Source of the DNA: Eublepharis macularius
Lineage: Eukaryota; Chordata; Lepidosauria; Squamata; Eublepharidae
NCBI RefSeq assembly: GCF_028583425.1
Contig: NC_072792.1
Coordinates: 160,214,676-160,278,675 of the forward strand
Reading direction: 5' to 3'
DNA length: 64,000 nucleotides
Shown here piece after piece: positions 25,501 through 50,572 of the stretch; within the stretch, counting starts at the first letter, position 1, and every line of letters starts with the position of its first letter. Below the pieces are notes generated by a model that was not told the origin of the DNA, made no database searches, and worked only from the letters and a program-made list of their open reading frames with translations. Made by a program: the position numbers and the translations under genes.

Positions 25501-28500
25501 AGCATCACTGGAGAGAATTTGCCTACTATCATATTGTCTTCTCCGGCAAAGTCACCAGCCAGGATAACAGGACCAGCCAGATGCTTCATAGCTCCAGAAG
25601 AGACTGAAAGACTGGGGGATTCTGCTTTAGTAGAACAGAATCTTCTCCTCCTCAGATCTCAGGATTCTGTTGTGAGTACACTCAATGTGCAGAATGAAGA
25701 GTGTGCTGTACTTTCCATTGCTGGGACATCCAGTGTTGCCAAAGATGGAGGATTTATACAGCTGATGCCAGGCGCAAGTACATCTTTTGGCAACTCCAAC
25801 AGTGTCTATATCGCCACCTGTGTGACTGAGCCAGCAGCTTTGAGTACAAATGTTACTCCATCAAATTTAGTTATGTTGCCAGGCAATTCCACGTCCCTCA
25901 CATCGCCAGTCCCGACAACTCAGCAGTTACGGACGCCTCCCAGGACAAACAACTTGTTTGCCTTGAACCCACCAATGTCTCCAAACTTCTCACAGGGTAA
26001 TTATTGGTTATAACTAAGAATTTTACTGGTCCAAGCTAATAATTGTTTGCTTTAGTCTTAAAGTAATCTAGTGTTTAATTATTACTGTGCTTGAAGATGT
26101 GGGTGACAGCCAAGTGGAAAAGGTAGCAGCTGATTTGGACTGATTAGACCTGAGCTCCACCAATTCTAGAGGTGTGTGAGGGAGGGGATAATAATATAGA
26201 GGACTCAGTGATGGACTGCATTACTGTTGTCCACTTGTTCTTAACTATAGTTCTCTGAACTTTAATTTCATCCCATTGTTGTAATTCTGTGTTTTATGTT
26301 GTCATTCTAAATGTGTGGTTGGCAACTGACTAGGTTTGTGGGCTAAACTAAGTTCAGATACAATGGGCAAGCACAGGTGCTCCGTATAGATGTGGAAATC
26401 CACCCAGTTAACACTGGAGGCTGGAACTTCTCTTTCTGAATGTCCTCATTGCAGTCTTGGGCTGAGGCACACGTTCTAGCGTGGATTGTTCTGAGAGTAG
26501 GATGGTTGCGGTGCTGTGCCACCTGCTACTTCTAAATAATTGGAAGAAATGGGGAATTGGGCTACTGGTTACCACACAGCCTTTATCCCTTTCCTTCAGA
26601 TAGACTGTATACTGGTAGGACTTCTCCTTGAGGCGCTAGATTGCAGCAATAGATGGTCAGTCACGTAGGTGGAAGAAGAGAGAAGAAAGCAAAGGAGCTT
26701 TACCTGGAAATGCACTAAGCAGTGAGGCCTCCTGCACATAAGGAACTCCTTCACAAACAAGGGCTTCTGTAGTCTTTTGGCAGCTCTGCATGCAGCTGTT
26801 TCATATACAGAACTTGATTTTTTTAAGCTGCCACCAGTCACTGCCAGAAAGTAGTGTCTGAATCCAGGGAAGTACCAGATTACACACTGCTTCCTGTGCA
26901 TTTTGGAAAGGCTATGCCAGTGCACGTGGAAGAGCTTTTTCATATCTGAGCCAGCCCCTAGAGAACTGTTCATACACTGTATGGTCAGGGTGTTGCCTGT
27001 TTCTGTTGTGCCTGTCAGCTTGGTAGCTAAGTGTGTGGCTAGCTGCAGATCCATTTGTGACATCTGTATCTTGCTCTTTCTCTAAAGAGCTTAAAGTGGC
27101 TTACACGTGTTTCTTGGGTCATCTTCCATCTGGGCAGCCTGCAAGAGCAGACCTGTACAGTTTCAGCAGGAGGCTGTAATGTGCATTCATTCCATTCTTC
27201 AGTCTGCCTTAATTAGTGCAATGAAAGACTTTCTATGAGACCTCTTTGAAAAAAAACTAAAAGCTATTACTGACTTGTGAGTGCATTAATTTTTAGGATC
27301 TGCCATTATAATCGCATCTCCAGTGCAGCCTGTGTTGCAAGGAATGGTGGGAATGATTCCGGTATCTATAATGGGACAAAGTGGAAATGCATTCTCAGAT
27401 CCTTCTCGTCAGGTAAAATGGTTCCGTCTGCATAGCATTATTAAGACTTTCCAGCACTAAATGGCAGTAAGTTTTCACTCTGCTGCTTTCATTTTTCCAA
27501 GGTTCTGCACATGCCTGTACAGACTTCTTTATGCAGTGGAGGAGTTCCAAAATTACCTCTCCCACCCAAATCTCAGAAGTTTCCAAGAAGCAAGTCAAAT
27601 GCCGGTAAACTAGCAAGATGCTGAGCAAGGTTCTGTAGTTCTACCGCACTCATGGTAGAACTGTGCTTAACTGACCTTCTTCCCCAAGGCATTCTTTAAC
27701 TCTGGAAGTTGAGGCTAGTATATTGTTAGGAGACCACAAATAAAACGCTTTAACTTGTACTGTGCAGTTGGGTGCAATCACAAAAGAGATTCAGTATGTT
27801 CTTTTTCAAATAATGTTTTCAAGTTCTCTCTCTCTTTTTTAAAGGAAAGCTAAAAATGGATAAGAGTGGATCAGATCCCGTAAATCGTCCTGGTTCTCGG
27901 ATGCAAAGGTCAGCAGTTGGTTTTCCTTTTCAACTGGGAGTCATTTTATGCAATAGCTCCCAGCATTCCCAGACAGGCAGTCCCCAAGCATACGAACAAA
28001 GCAATCACAGATGTGACTGGCAGTTATTTCTATCATTTACAATGATATTTTTTTAGCTACTATGATGGTGAGAATTGCTGGTGATCATGTGATCACTTGG
28101 TTGAATGATACAGTACGTTTCTCCATGTGCATGTCAGATCGGAGTTAGTTCCCGTAAAGGGCGTTCATGATTTCTTTTTCCACACCACAGTCATTGTCTT
28201 CATTGTTCCTGGTAGCCTTTTTAAGATTTTGGCTACAGCACGTAGTGAGTAGAAGCTTTCTTGCATTTGTAACGTCTTTCAGAGTGATAAATAAAAGTAT
28301 TTAAAGCACAGATTTGCAAAAGCTTCTCCCTCTTAGGCATAAGCCTAAGTCATAAACATAGGCTGAATTGCTGTTTATGCTTTACTGAAATGGCAAGAAG
28401 ATGAAAACAGAACTGTTTGTTAGGAATCTTGACAAAGATTGGGATATACTTCCTAAATTACTGTGTTTGATAATAGTTTATTAATGTACCCAACAGCCTT

Positions 28501-31500
28501 TCAACACTCCTAACCAATTTCAAACATTTATCTTAAGATCTGAGATCCAGAACGTCCAGATTTATTTTTAGTTAGTTGCACTGAGGGAAGCCAAGGGGTT
28601 CCCATTCAGAGCCCAGTGATGGGGCATGTTAATCCTTTTTTCCTCTGTTTTTCCAATTTAATTTCTTTATCACCATCTCAAAGCTCTTATTTGCACAACT
28701 GGAGAAAATTACAGTGTGTGGCAAATAGCAGCTTCAGGAAGGGGCAGAATTTAAATGTGAAAAACTGTAAAAGCAGAAAGGGTTAGTTCTCCTGTTCTTC
28801 TGGTGGCTTTGAATGCTAAACAGAAAAAGGGTTCAGAGATCCTGAAGATGAAAATATCATGTCTTGCTTGGCCCTCAATAATAACTTGAAAAAGCAGTGC
28901 CAAAAATAACTAAGGGTGGATTGTGCTATTGCATGATCTGCCAAATGTCCCAAACTATGTTTTCTTTCAGAGTTGGAAACCTGGAGAAGAATGCCTGTGC
29001 CAACTTGAGAAAGAAGCTAGAGGCTGTTGCTGTTGACACCACAAGCTCCAATCCCAAGCAAAACGAAAGCCACAGAAGAGTGCTTTGCTTTGATAACACT
29101 CTGCCTGGTGCAGGAGGAAGCGCTCCAGTTTCACAGAAAGAAAGGAGTGAAAACTCTTTACTGTCTGGGAATTCTCCCAGTGGAATGCCTTCTTCACCTG
29201 CTAAAGCTCAGTCCAGCAAAAGAGAGCGAGAGAGGACTCTGCCTAGGATTTTATGTAAACCAGACATTGCTAACCGGAACACTGCTGTGAAGGAAGCCCA
29301 GTCTGAGAGGAAAGCTTCAGGTCCAGGACTGGCATCAGATGTGTTAAGAAAGCAGACTGCAAATAAAGAGAATGAAATAGAAAGAGGTGTTGACAAAAAA
29401 AGCCAAAATCATGAAGCAGCTTCCCTGTCAAATGGCCAACAAAGTATTAACCTTCATATTGAGAAGAACGGCTCACCAGCACAAGAACTGACTAAAAAAC
29501 AGGGGCTCCAACTGAATGCAAATAGCAAAAAATCTGGAGTTTTGACTTCAAAGGAGCCTAAGGACCAAACAAAATCTCCTAGCCAAGGCCACTGTTTGAC
29601 CAGTCCATTAACCAAACAGGCTGTGGAACTGCTACATGATATTCAGAGGCATAGCCCTGCTAGTAAACTACCTGAAAATGGTGATTTGCCAGTACCCCGT
29701 ACCCCTTCTGGAACTGGGGATAGACACTCAGATGACACGTTTGATATAATAAGGACACCAACCTGTAAACGGTACACTGAAGATAGTACAACGCCCAGGA
29801 TCATGGTCCCTCCAGCTACTCCTGACTTGCCAGCCTGTAGCCCAGCTAGTGAAACAGGCAGTGAGAACAGTGTTAGCATGGCTGCCCACACTTTGATGAT
29901 ACTTTCACGAGCAGCTATTGCAAGGACAAATACGCCTCTTAAAGACAATACCCAACAGTTTAGGTCTTTAAGAAGCACGGCAAGAAAAAGGAAACAGGAA
30001 GACGCGGTTGAGTGTGAGAAAAATTCCCGGGCTGCCAGCAAAAAGGACCTTCAGAACTTCACAGTGCCAATAAAAAAGAAGAAAGTAAAGGTAAGCAGAC
30101 TACACTGATTTTAAAGATAGAGTAAAAGCTTTATCAGGCGCTTGAACTTCCATAACCAGCATTGCCCTCCACTCCTTCGTCAGGTGGCTTCTAGGCTGCT
30201 GGCCTGCTTGTTTACCTGCTGTGTTGGACAGCTGTGGAGAACTGTAAGGGTCCAGCCAGGCATGTCATTCCCAAGTGGGTGTGCGATTGGTTGCTGTGGT
30301 TTTCTCATGGTAGCAAATGGGGCAGAATTATGACTATCCACTCGTTTAACCAGCAACACCCATTTCCCATGAATGCCAGATAAACAAGTTTTTAGTGTAA
30401 CAGCATGATGCTTTGTGTACCAATGCATCGATGACATAGAAGCCACCATCCATTCTAGCTCCTAGTTGGACAGCTCCATAACCAAAAAGATGTCTTCCCA
30501 TTATGTTCCCAAATGTATTTCCTAGAAGTCATGATAGAACTTGGGGAAACATTCCTGTTCATTTTACCGGTTGTTGCCAGTATATGAAAATAGAATTTTT
30601 CTTTTATAGTGGATGCTTTTTCATGAGTCGTCATTGAGAGTCAATCTGGTATATTTACCAACTGTCCGTCCTGTCTATTGTGTTGAATGTTAGAATGTCA
30701 ATAATAATTTGACAGATAATTCCAAATACTGGATCCTATAGATGTTGGCCTGCACTGTAGTCCCCGTGCAAGAGGTTATGCTAAATTACTCCTCGTTGCC
30801 TGCTTGTGCTAAGTGAAAGCATTTGTATCTCTGCCATCTTTTATTTACCTGGGCCAGACATTAGGGATTGCTGTTGTGTGTTTGGGCTTATTGGCTTTTT
30901 TGAATTTCCCCCCCATAGGAAACAATGGAGACAAGTAGCATGGCTGGGGGCATCTTGTTCACAGGCCCACAGAATTGAACCCTGTGGTCCAATTTGGTTG
31001 AAATTGCAGGGGGGGGGCAGTCTTCAGTGGACAGGCAGCATCTGGTCCCCTGCAGTTTTGGTGTCATTTGGTTGAAAAACAGCCACTCCATTCCTACCCC
31101 GAAAGTCCCCTATAGGAAATAGAAGAACCCAAATAATTCCAGAACATCCCCCCTCTAAAAAAAACAAATTGGTATTGGGGGACCCAAATACTGGTAATTA
31201 CTGCCTTTCCCAAAATCCAAAGAAAAAAATACATTTTTAAAGTGCATATCCCTGCTAGACACAACATGAGGTATTAAATGTAAAAACTAAATGAAATCAT
31301 GCGAACCATCTGTATGTTCCATTGTTTCATGTGCGCACTATTTCATTAACACTCACGCTGCTGTTGTTGCACTAAGTACATTTCCTTTCCACTCCTCCTT
31401 CACGGGATCCAACCCATGATGTTGTACCTTTTGGGGAAGAATGTTGGGTGGGGTCAAGTTCATTGGATCCAACCTATTGTGTGTTGCTTAGTTTATTGCC

Positions 31501-31947
31501 TATCAATTGCTTTTAGAGGCACACACTTTTTTCTGCAGTTCCTCTCTGTAGCTCAGGATAGCACATATAGCTCTCCCACCCATCCTGTTTTATCCCCACA
31601 ACAGCCCTGAGAGCAAGTCACTGGCTGAAGTTCCCCTAGTGTGCAGGGTGGCAATTCAAACCTGTCTTCCACATCCTGGTCCAACATTCTGACCACTACT
31701 CCATACTGGTTGTCAGTGCTTGTAGGCTTCCTAGGAGATTACCTCAAATATTCGACTGCTTTAGTCAGTTACAGTATTGGTTTTTACATAGTAATTATAG
31801 TAGTTTCATGATCAGTATGCTGTGTGTAGATAATATTTAAACATCCAAATACTGTTTTTTTTCTTTCAGCAGAAGAAGCTACCAGTTTCTTTTCCCGAGG
31901 GAATGGATGTGGATAAGTTTTTGTTATCGTTGCATTACGATGAATAA
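10487..31947 (+). CDS. NPAT: NPAT, nuclear protein at the ATM locus (complete, 18 exons)
   Basis: NPAT (p220) sits in nuclear histone locus bodies and, once phosphorylated by cyclin E/CDK2, activates replication-dependent histone genes at S phase. Eighteen exons give one frame of 1429 codons plus stop; human NPAT has 1427. The N terminus MLLPSDVARLVLGYLQQEKL is the LisH domain (about residues 3-35). The middle (exon 13, residues 400-936) is long, acidic and Ser/Thr-rich, with a conserved FIQLMPGASTSFGNSNSVYI patch. Exon 17 (residues 1031-1404) carries many SP/TP CDK sites (RTPTCKR, TNTPLKDN), a KEN motif and basic NLS-like runs (RKRK, KKKKVK). The end is GMDVDKFLLSLHYDE, as in mammals. Exon phases agree at all 17 junctions. 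It is head-to-head with ATM and tail-to-tail with ACAT1. Confidence 0.97.
10704..10819 (+). mobile_element. PLE 3'-end mini-insertion in NPAT intron 1
   Basis: 116 bp bounded by a perfect 14-bp direct repeat TGTTCTTTTTCTTC (10690-10703 and 10820-10833). The insert carries CTGGTCTGTAAGATGCCACT, GATTAACACGGCTGCCCCAC and CTGAAACC, the 3'-end phrase shared by the other PLE-type inserts in this window. It lies only 180 bp past NPAT exon 1. Confidence 0.7.
11159..11334. mobile_element. PLE-type folded insertion, older copy
   Basis: 176 bp with inverted halves. GAGTCCAGTTGCACATTACA and GAGCTTTTGAGAGT face CTCATTCTC and GTTGGTCTCTAAGGAGCAAC, ending AACATGGCAACCCACCTGAA. Flanking 13-mers at 11146-11158 and 11335-11347 agree at 11 of 13 positions. 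Confidence 0.6.
11700..12060 (+). mobile_element. L2-like LINE fragment (decayed)
   Basis: Decayed frames read LVYFMGLAIENALCRSW, then LSSLRPGYLNDH and LPPDMKVN-like pieces. These are the end of the L2-clade reverse transcriptase ORF (the ...AARL, LRGLGPGYL, VPPPSEVK-type region). It has several disabling changes and lies in NPAT intron 1. Confidence 0.55.
12073..12285 (+). mobile_element. SINE with 5S rRNA head, second copy
   Basis: AGATCTCAGAAGATAAACAG, GGTTAGTAATTGGATGGGAG and ACC follow the 5S rRNA promoter, and the tail ends GTCAGCTATGACTTGACAGC. More diverged than the 7892 copy. It abuts the L2 fragment. Confidence 0.75.
13283..13345. repeat. Short tandem, partly palindromic repeat
   Basis: CTACACACCATTGTATACA occurs twice about 31 bp apart with alternating GTATAC/TATAC units. 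It could form small hairpins. Lies in NPAT intron 1. Confidence 0.6.
13950..14130 (+). mobile_element. MIR-like tRNA-derived SINE
   Basis: Head GTGGTGTAGTGGTTAGAGTG, B box AAGTTTGAATCGG, tail TGTGAGAATAAAATGGAGTA then an A/T-rich end. Lies in NPAT intron 1. Confidence 0.72.
14690..14808 (+). CDS. NPAT: NPAT exon 2
   Basis: The acceptor TTACAG ends at 14689 and the donor GTGAGT starts at 14809. It encodes the rest of the LisH domain (YLQQEKLLTTCRTFIVESSD) to EGFVPACLL. Confidence 0.96.
15077..15137 (+). CDS. NPAT: NPAT exon 3
   Basis: The acceptor CTGCAG ends at 15076 and the donor GTATGT starts at 15138. It encodes SLFGKNLTTILNEYITMKTK. Confidence 0.96.
16103..16175 (+). CDS. NPAT: NPAT exon 4
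   Basis: The acceptor AAAAAG ends at 16102 (an A-rich but pyrimidine-preceded site) and the donor GTAACT starts at 16176. It encodes ETSNDVPAMMSSLWKKLDYT to SQI. Confidence 0.94.
16560..17645. other. C/G-rich segment in NPAT intron 4
   Basis: About 1 kb of CA/CC-rich then G/C-rich sequence with several chance open frames (up to 156 codons at 17175-17645). No domain is recognisable and the composition explains the open frames. Probably an old repeat; unassigned. Confidence 0.4.
18084..18124 (+). CDS. NPAT: NPAT exon 5
   Basis: A 41-nt exon: acceptor TTTCAG ends at 18083, donor GTACGT starts at 18125. It encodes SMQNSSGFSAHQR. It is supported by phase and by the conserved continuation into the RTRS motif of exon 6. 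Confidence 0.9.
18312..18400 (-). repeat. LINE 3'-tail repeat (GTAATCYGCCTTGA type), minus copy
   Basis: The minus strand carries TAATCTGCCTTGAAACTCAG then an A/T tail, the same phrase as the plus-strand copies near 37700, 39600, 49960 and 57110. Confidence 0.5.
18698..18928 (+). CDS. NPAT: NPAT exon 6
   Basis: The acceptor TTGTAG ends at 18697 and the donor GTGAGT starts at 18929. It encodes RTRSAIADMKKQKCLQPSAS and a Ser/Gln-rich tail to GSHDN. Confidence 0.93.
19181..19262 (+). CDS. NPAT: NPAT exon 7
   Basis: The acceptor AAAGCAG ends at 19180 and the donor GTAGAT starts at 19263. It encodes DPLCLASAAVQEQKLHSGVM then SPGKRK, ending in a basic stretch. Confidence 0.92.
19690..19834 (+). 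CDS. NPAT: NPAT exon 8
   Basis: The acceptor ATTTCAG ends at 19689 and the donor GTAAGC starts at 19835. It encodes DSQKKKNVSSRPQSSTSSSE and a strongly acidic run ending EPLEELIDGNFP. Confidence 0.93.
20152..20250 (-). mobile_element. PLE 3'-end mini-insertion in NPAT intron 8
   Basis: 99 bp bounded by a perfect 10-bp direct repeat GTTTAATTAT (20142-20151 and 20251-20260). The minus strand reads GAACTGTAACTCACAAAAGC and GGTTAGTCTTATTGGTGCTA then CTGGACCC, the same 3'-end phrase as the copies in ACAT1 introns. Confidence 0.75.
20486..20577 (+). CDS. NPAT: NPAT exon 9
   Basis: The acceptor CTTGTAG ends at 20485 and the donor GTAACA starts at 20578. It encodes QMVIENAREKILSNKCLQEK to NINKFLG. 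Confidence 0.94.
20663..20750 (+). CDS. NPAT: NPAT exon 10
   Basis: The acceptor TTTCAG ends at 20662 and the donor GTAAGG starts at 20751. It encodes SDGTVSQIPKQPDSGPTIQE to SSIDEFLGLQ. Confidence 0.94.
22102..22201 (+). CDS. NPAT: NPAT exon 11 (NAGNAG acceptor)
   Basis: The acceptor is a tandem CAGCAG: the exon begins at 22102 or, three bases later, at 22105, so one glutamine is optional. The donor GTATGA starts at 22202. It encodes GEIHMTEEAIQEILEQTESD then PAFQGLFDMFDF, a conserved acidic/hydrophobic motif. Confidence 0.94.
23118..23246 (+). CDS. NPAT: NPAT exon 12
   Basis: The acceptor AAATAG ends at 23117 and the donor GTAAGA starts at 23247. It encodes KSKGNRNGSHGILAQDGGEE to VLETYIRTKEM. 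Confidence 0.93.
   Translation, partial: VNPRVTEMVLTAFLLKMEGKRILCWWMKKIWKYSKPILEQKK
24035..24095 (+). mobile_element. Truncated SINE tail
   Basis: GGGGCACTAATCTGTCTAGA then AGAGCGGTACGTAAGC is the tail of the SINE family present in full at 48565-48770. Confidence 0.55.
24386..25996 (+). CDS. NPAT: NPAT exon 13 (large central exon)
   Basis: 1611 nt. The acceptor TTGCAG ends at 24385; the donor GTAATT starts at 25997. It begins DGSQERLAYTGDHSKEATGS and ends NPPMSPNFSQ. The encoded 537 residues look mostly disordered and acidic. Two more ordered, conserved islands stand out: ISSFIIS-like VSLKIIISDDTFISSDAELN with TIILSSPAKSP, and FIQLMPGASTSFGNSNSVYI. Large central exons of this kind are typical of NPAT. 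Confidence 0.96.
27297..27412 (+). CDS. NPAT: NPAT exon 14
   Basis: The acceptor TTTTAG ends at 27296 and the donor GTAAAA starts at 27413. It encodes SAIIIASPVQPVLQGMVGMI then PVSIMGQSGNAFSDPSRQ, a conserved hydrophobic segment. Confidence 0.94.
27502..27604 (+). CDS. NPAT: NPAT exon 15
   Basis: The acceptor TTCCAAG ends at 27501 and the donor GTAAAC starts at 27605. It encodes VLHMPVQTSLCSGGVPKLPL then PPKSQKFPRSKSNA. Confidence 0.92.
27845..27908 (+). CDS. NPAT: NPAT exon 16
   Basis: The acceptor TTAAAG ends at 27844. The donor GTCAGC at 27909 is weak (C at +3) but is the only one that keeps phase with exon 17. It encodes GKLKMDKSGSDPVNRPGSRM then Q. Confidence 0.88.
28971..30090 (+). 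CDS. NPAT: NPAT exon 17
   Basis: 1120 nt. The acceptor TTTCTTTCAG ends at 28970; the donor GTAAGC starts at 30091. It carries the CDK-site-rich C-terminal region: SP/TP motifs include TSPLTK, HSPASK, RTPSGTG, RTPTCKR, TTPRIMVPPATPD and TNTPLKDN. The stretch SVSMAAHTLMILSRAAIART is conserved, followed by TARKRKQED and IKKKKVK. A KEN motif is at 29365-29373. Confidence 0.96.
30905..31200. repeat. Interspersed repeat in NPAT intron 17, unassigned
   Basis: TTTCCCCCCCATAGGAAACA, GGTCCAATTTGGTTGAAATT and AAAGTCCCCTATAGGAAATA frame a stretch I recognise in type from squamate genomes: C-tract edges, near-inverted CCCATAGGAA/CCCTATAGG ends. Family unknown to me. Confidence 0.45.
31545..31705 (-). mobile_element. 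MIR-like tRNA-derived SINE, minus strand
   Basis: The minus strand carries GTGGTCAGAATGTTGGACCA (head), a B box and TGACTTGCTCTCAGGGCTGT to GATAAAACAGGATGGG. Lies in NPAT intron 17, antisense to NPAT. Confidence 0.65.
31870..31947 (+). CDS. NPAT: NPAT exon 18 (stop codon)
   Basis: The acceptor is again a tandem CAGCAG (exon begins at 31870 or 31873). It encodes QKKLPVSFPEGMDVDKFLLS then LHYDE, with TAA at 31945-31947. This conserved C terminus includes the part of NPAT known to be needed for histone locus body partners. Confidence 0.96.
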   Translation, partial: QKKLPVSFPEGMDVDKFLLSLHYDE

Positions 31948-32545
31948 TGAACACTCTTGATTTTAGATTATGTTGTTCCCTGGTGAGTTTAAGGAGAACA
32001 AATTGTATGCTGCACACTTGGTGCACTGAAGTTTTCATTGTATAAAAAAATCACATTGGTTCTGAAGAAAGTTGTATTTATCAATAGAATTTCAAGTTGG
32101 TGAATGATCGTTGGAGAGAGCACTTAATATAGAGCCCATCTTCTATGTTTGTACAGGTGTACTTGGATGTTGTAAATTTTGTACAGATATTGAAGTTTAA
32201 AAGCAAAATATTTTATTAATAGCAGCAGACATTGGGTGTGTTCAGCTAAATCTGAACAGATAATAAAAGACTGGTTGCATCGCGAGAAGCATTCCTGCTC
32301 CTAAACATGCTTAGAAGTTGGTGCCACTGAGTTCAGAGGAACTTGCTTCTAAGATAGTTATACTTGAGATCACGGCCTGTGACAGAATCTGCAACTAAGT
32401 TTCAGACTGTGATTTAGTTGGGGAAAGTCTATCTAAACTACAAAAATGAAAATTCAAGTAATTTTGTATTGGGAATTTATTTTTCCTGTTCTACATATCT
32501 TTCCCTCTAGTTGCAACTGTTACAATAAAAGCTTTTCAATGTTTT
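31948..32545 (+). other. NPAT: NPAT 3' UTR with two poly(A) signals
   Basis: AATAAA occurs at 32262-32267 and at 32524-32529, giving two plausible 3' ends (about 32285 and 32545). The sequence is AT-rich and free of recognisable repeats. The exact end is inferred. Confidence 0.7.
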
Positions 32546-33879
32546 GATAAAACCTTTGAATCCTTAATCTGCCATTTGTTTTTCTTCTACTTCAATCTTG
32601 TGTAAAATGCAACTTTTTGTCTTCCTTAAAGTTGGTGATGACACACTTAATTACATCCATTATAGGTATTTTATACTGAGATTTTAAGTCGATTCACATG
32701 TCAGGCTTCATACTGCCATTCGTGCCTCTTCCTCCACTCTCTCTAGAATGACCCATCTCTCTGCACCAAGTGCTGCTCTTAAGGAATAAAATCTTCGCTG
32801 TTGGCCTAATTCTACCATGCCGCTCAGCCCTAGTGGAATGATGTTTGGTTTTTTAAAAAGGGCTCCAGTTAGCCAACCCCTTTAATTTTCTGGATTTAGC
32901 TGTCTGTATTCTCTAGTTCAGCTAGTAACTCTGCTTAGATGTCAAACTGTGGTTTATTTTTTCGGGGTGTGTGCAACAAACTTAGTTTAAGGGACTAGAT
33001 TAAACAGGTAACAGACCATTGTTTGTAAGTACCAGTTAGGAAAAAACTAAGCAGCCTGAAACACCCTTGCATTGCTAAGTTGTTAGCACCCCACTTGCTG
33101 TTAGTGACATGTAAGAATGGAGATGGGGGAGGCTACAAGAAGACTCAGTCTCCACCCCTAGCTGCATCTCTAAATTATTTAGAGAAACTGGAGGTTCAAT
33201 GAGGCGCAGCAAGACGAGAGACATTAAAATACCCTGTTCTTCGGAAAGGCAAAAAGGGATCACGGAAGCTAGATATATAGCCCACTGGGACTCAAGTGTC
33301 TGATGGCAAATTACCTCTGGGGAACATGCAAGTCCAGCCTGGGGCTAGGAGCAGTGAAGCATAACCTGACTGTCCAAAGTGTGGATTACCTGAAATGCCT
33401 GGTTCTGAAAGAACAAAAAGGAGTTGTAGTTTACTTGTTACTAAGGAATGCCACTGCCATTTTAGAGCTGAATACGGGCCATTTAACAACAATGTGCAGT
33501 GGCACCAGGTGCTCTTGTTATCTCTTCCCCCCAGAACCAGGGGAGCACCTGGTTCTGCCATGCAGGCGGCCAGATCAGGATTTTTAAACGGGCTTCATTC
33601 AGCTGTACAATGGTGGCAGCATCCCTGGAGACACTATAGTATCTAGTTGTGCCCTAACTTGGTACTGTTGAATTGCAACTATGCGTACATGTACAAGTAG
33701 CTGAAGATCCAACAAACTCACTCTGGTTGCTATGCTACAAACAGGAGACCACATCACCATTTTCCCTGACCTGAAAAACACAGCAGGAAGCTTTGTCTAC
33801 TCTTTAAAATATAACAAGAATGAATTATGTGCAGGTTATGTCATTTGTGCTAAATTGTTTTAATACATCTAGTAGTAAA
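32546..33879. other. Intergenic gap between convergent NPAT and ACAT1 ends
   Basis: About 1.3 kb. I see no gene, RNA gene or clear repeat in it. Short open frames occur but show no recognisable protein. It separates the two tail-to-tail poly(A) sites. Confidence 0.6.
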
Positions 33880-34083
33880 CCATGATTGTATACCATCTTT
33901 ATTATCTTGATTAGTTTAACATGTTTTGTAATTCTATGGTATAAAACCACATTTGCTTTGAGGCATGCTATAGTACAAAACATTATGAAATTTTTAAAAC
34001 AATGATAAACTAAGTTTTAAGAGCTGGGTGGCAGTTCCATAAATATCTGTAACAGCTAATTAAGTTGAAGCCTTTTAAAGAGC
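33880..34083 (-). other. ACAT1: ACAT1 3' UTR
   Basis: The minus strand downstream of the stop carries AATAAA at 33903-33898, giving a short (about 200 nt) 3' UTR, as in mammals. The end point is inferred from the signal. Confidence 0.65.
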
Positions 34084-49238
<15,155 letters not shown>

Positions 49239-49764
49239 CTTGGCTTTCCCGGCGGCCTAAGCGCTCCCCGCTGAGCAACAAAATCGCCTCAGAAGCCACC
49301 GACTAACTAAGCGCCTCCGTCACCTTCAGCCGCACGAGCCTCCCAATTGACTCCGCCCCTTCATTCGACCAATAGGAGCCCAGGAGCGACGCACGCGCTG
49401 CTCCACCCGCTCCCCTACAGGAATGGAGGAACAGGGAGGCGTAGCAGTCAGAGTCATTCTATTGGGTCGCAGAAGAGAAGGGGGCGTGGTCACTAGAGAA
49501 CCACCTGATTGGAGCGCAGGAAAGGGGCCGGCGCGGAAGGGTGGGATTGTGTGAGGCTGGAGAGGTGGAAGGGGTGCGTTTGGAGATGGTAATGTCGTCG
49601 CACGCAAACATCCAGTGTGAGAAAGGAATACTCATTCAGTTCTCATTACCACAGATAAGCAAAGTCAGAAATAGGAGGGCTGTACTGTAAGGAGGTGGTC
49701 TCAAAGAGAATCATCAGTAGAGGGACAGGGACTGTGGACTTCGCTTCTGCATACTGTCTGTTGC

Positions 49765-50050
49765 TGTGGGCGTGATCCTGCTGGGTGATTTCTGTGTTGT
49801 TGAAATGTCAGTCTTAGGATTGCTTACGCTCTGTTTCAGAGTTTCTTCAACTCTGTATTGGATCTCTGTTGGCTTTTAATCTTTGCAAATTTTCATCTAT
49901 GTACCCTACTACAGGTGTATGGAAATGGCTTTGAAATTGACTGCGCTGACCCACATTGTGTAATCCACCTTGAATCTCAAATGAATCACAATCTCCTTAT
50001 GTGCAAGGAGCATATGGTAGGCCTAACTGCTCGCATTTATACATAAATAG
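49765..50050 (+). repeat. LINE 3'-tail repeat
   Basis: CTTTTAATCTTTGCAAATTT, ACCCTACTACAGGTGTATGG and GTAATCCACCTTGAATCTCA then an AT tail. Same family as 37440-37735. Intergenic, just upstream of the ACAT1 promoter. Confidence 0.6.
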
Positions 50051-50523
50051 ATAAAAATTTTAAAAGCACTTTCTTGATTTTAAAAGTGGGTGTGTATCAA
50101 AAGAATTTAGGAAGTCCAGGCCTGGAGTGATTTACGCACAAGCATCTCACAGAATTGACAGCTCAGTGACAAACATACTTTTCAGACCTGTCCTATGCAT
50201 CCTGTCCTAGAAATCCCATTGAGTTCAATTAGATTTTTTCCAAAGTAAGCACACAACTCACAGGAAATAAGCTTTTTTGTATCTTACGTTTTGACCTTCT
50301 CTGGCATGAATTCTTTCTTCCACATATTCCCAGTTACGTTTGATAATTACTACTTAAGACCTATAGGTCAGGAGGAAAGAAAGAAAGAACAGGAAAAAAA
50401 AGCAGATCAGAAGTGGTTTAAACATTTTTGTTGAGTAATCTAGAGAAGGACCCAGAAGGGTACCTTGATCATGGAACAGGATTTTAATCCATTGGAATGG
50501 TTATTTTAGGTATCAACTTTTAT

Positions 50524-50572
50524 TGACTCTTTTTGATTTTGCTACCACAGACTAACACGGCTAACTCCTCTG
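50524..50572 (+). mobile_element. 49-bp PLE 3'-end insertion
   Basis: Bounded by a perfect 10-bp direct repeat CAACTTTTAT (50514-50523 and 50573-50582). The insert holds only the last 49 bp of the PLE: GATTTTGCTACCACAGACTA then ACACGGCTAACTCCTCTG. This end matches the outer ends of the copies at 34319 and 44555. Confidence 0.75.
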
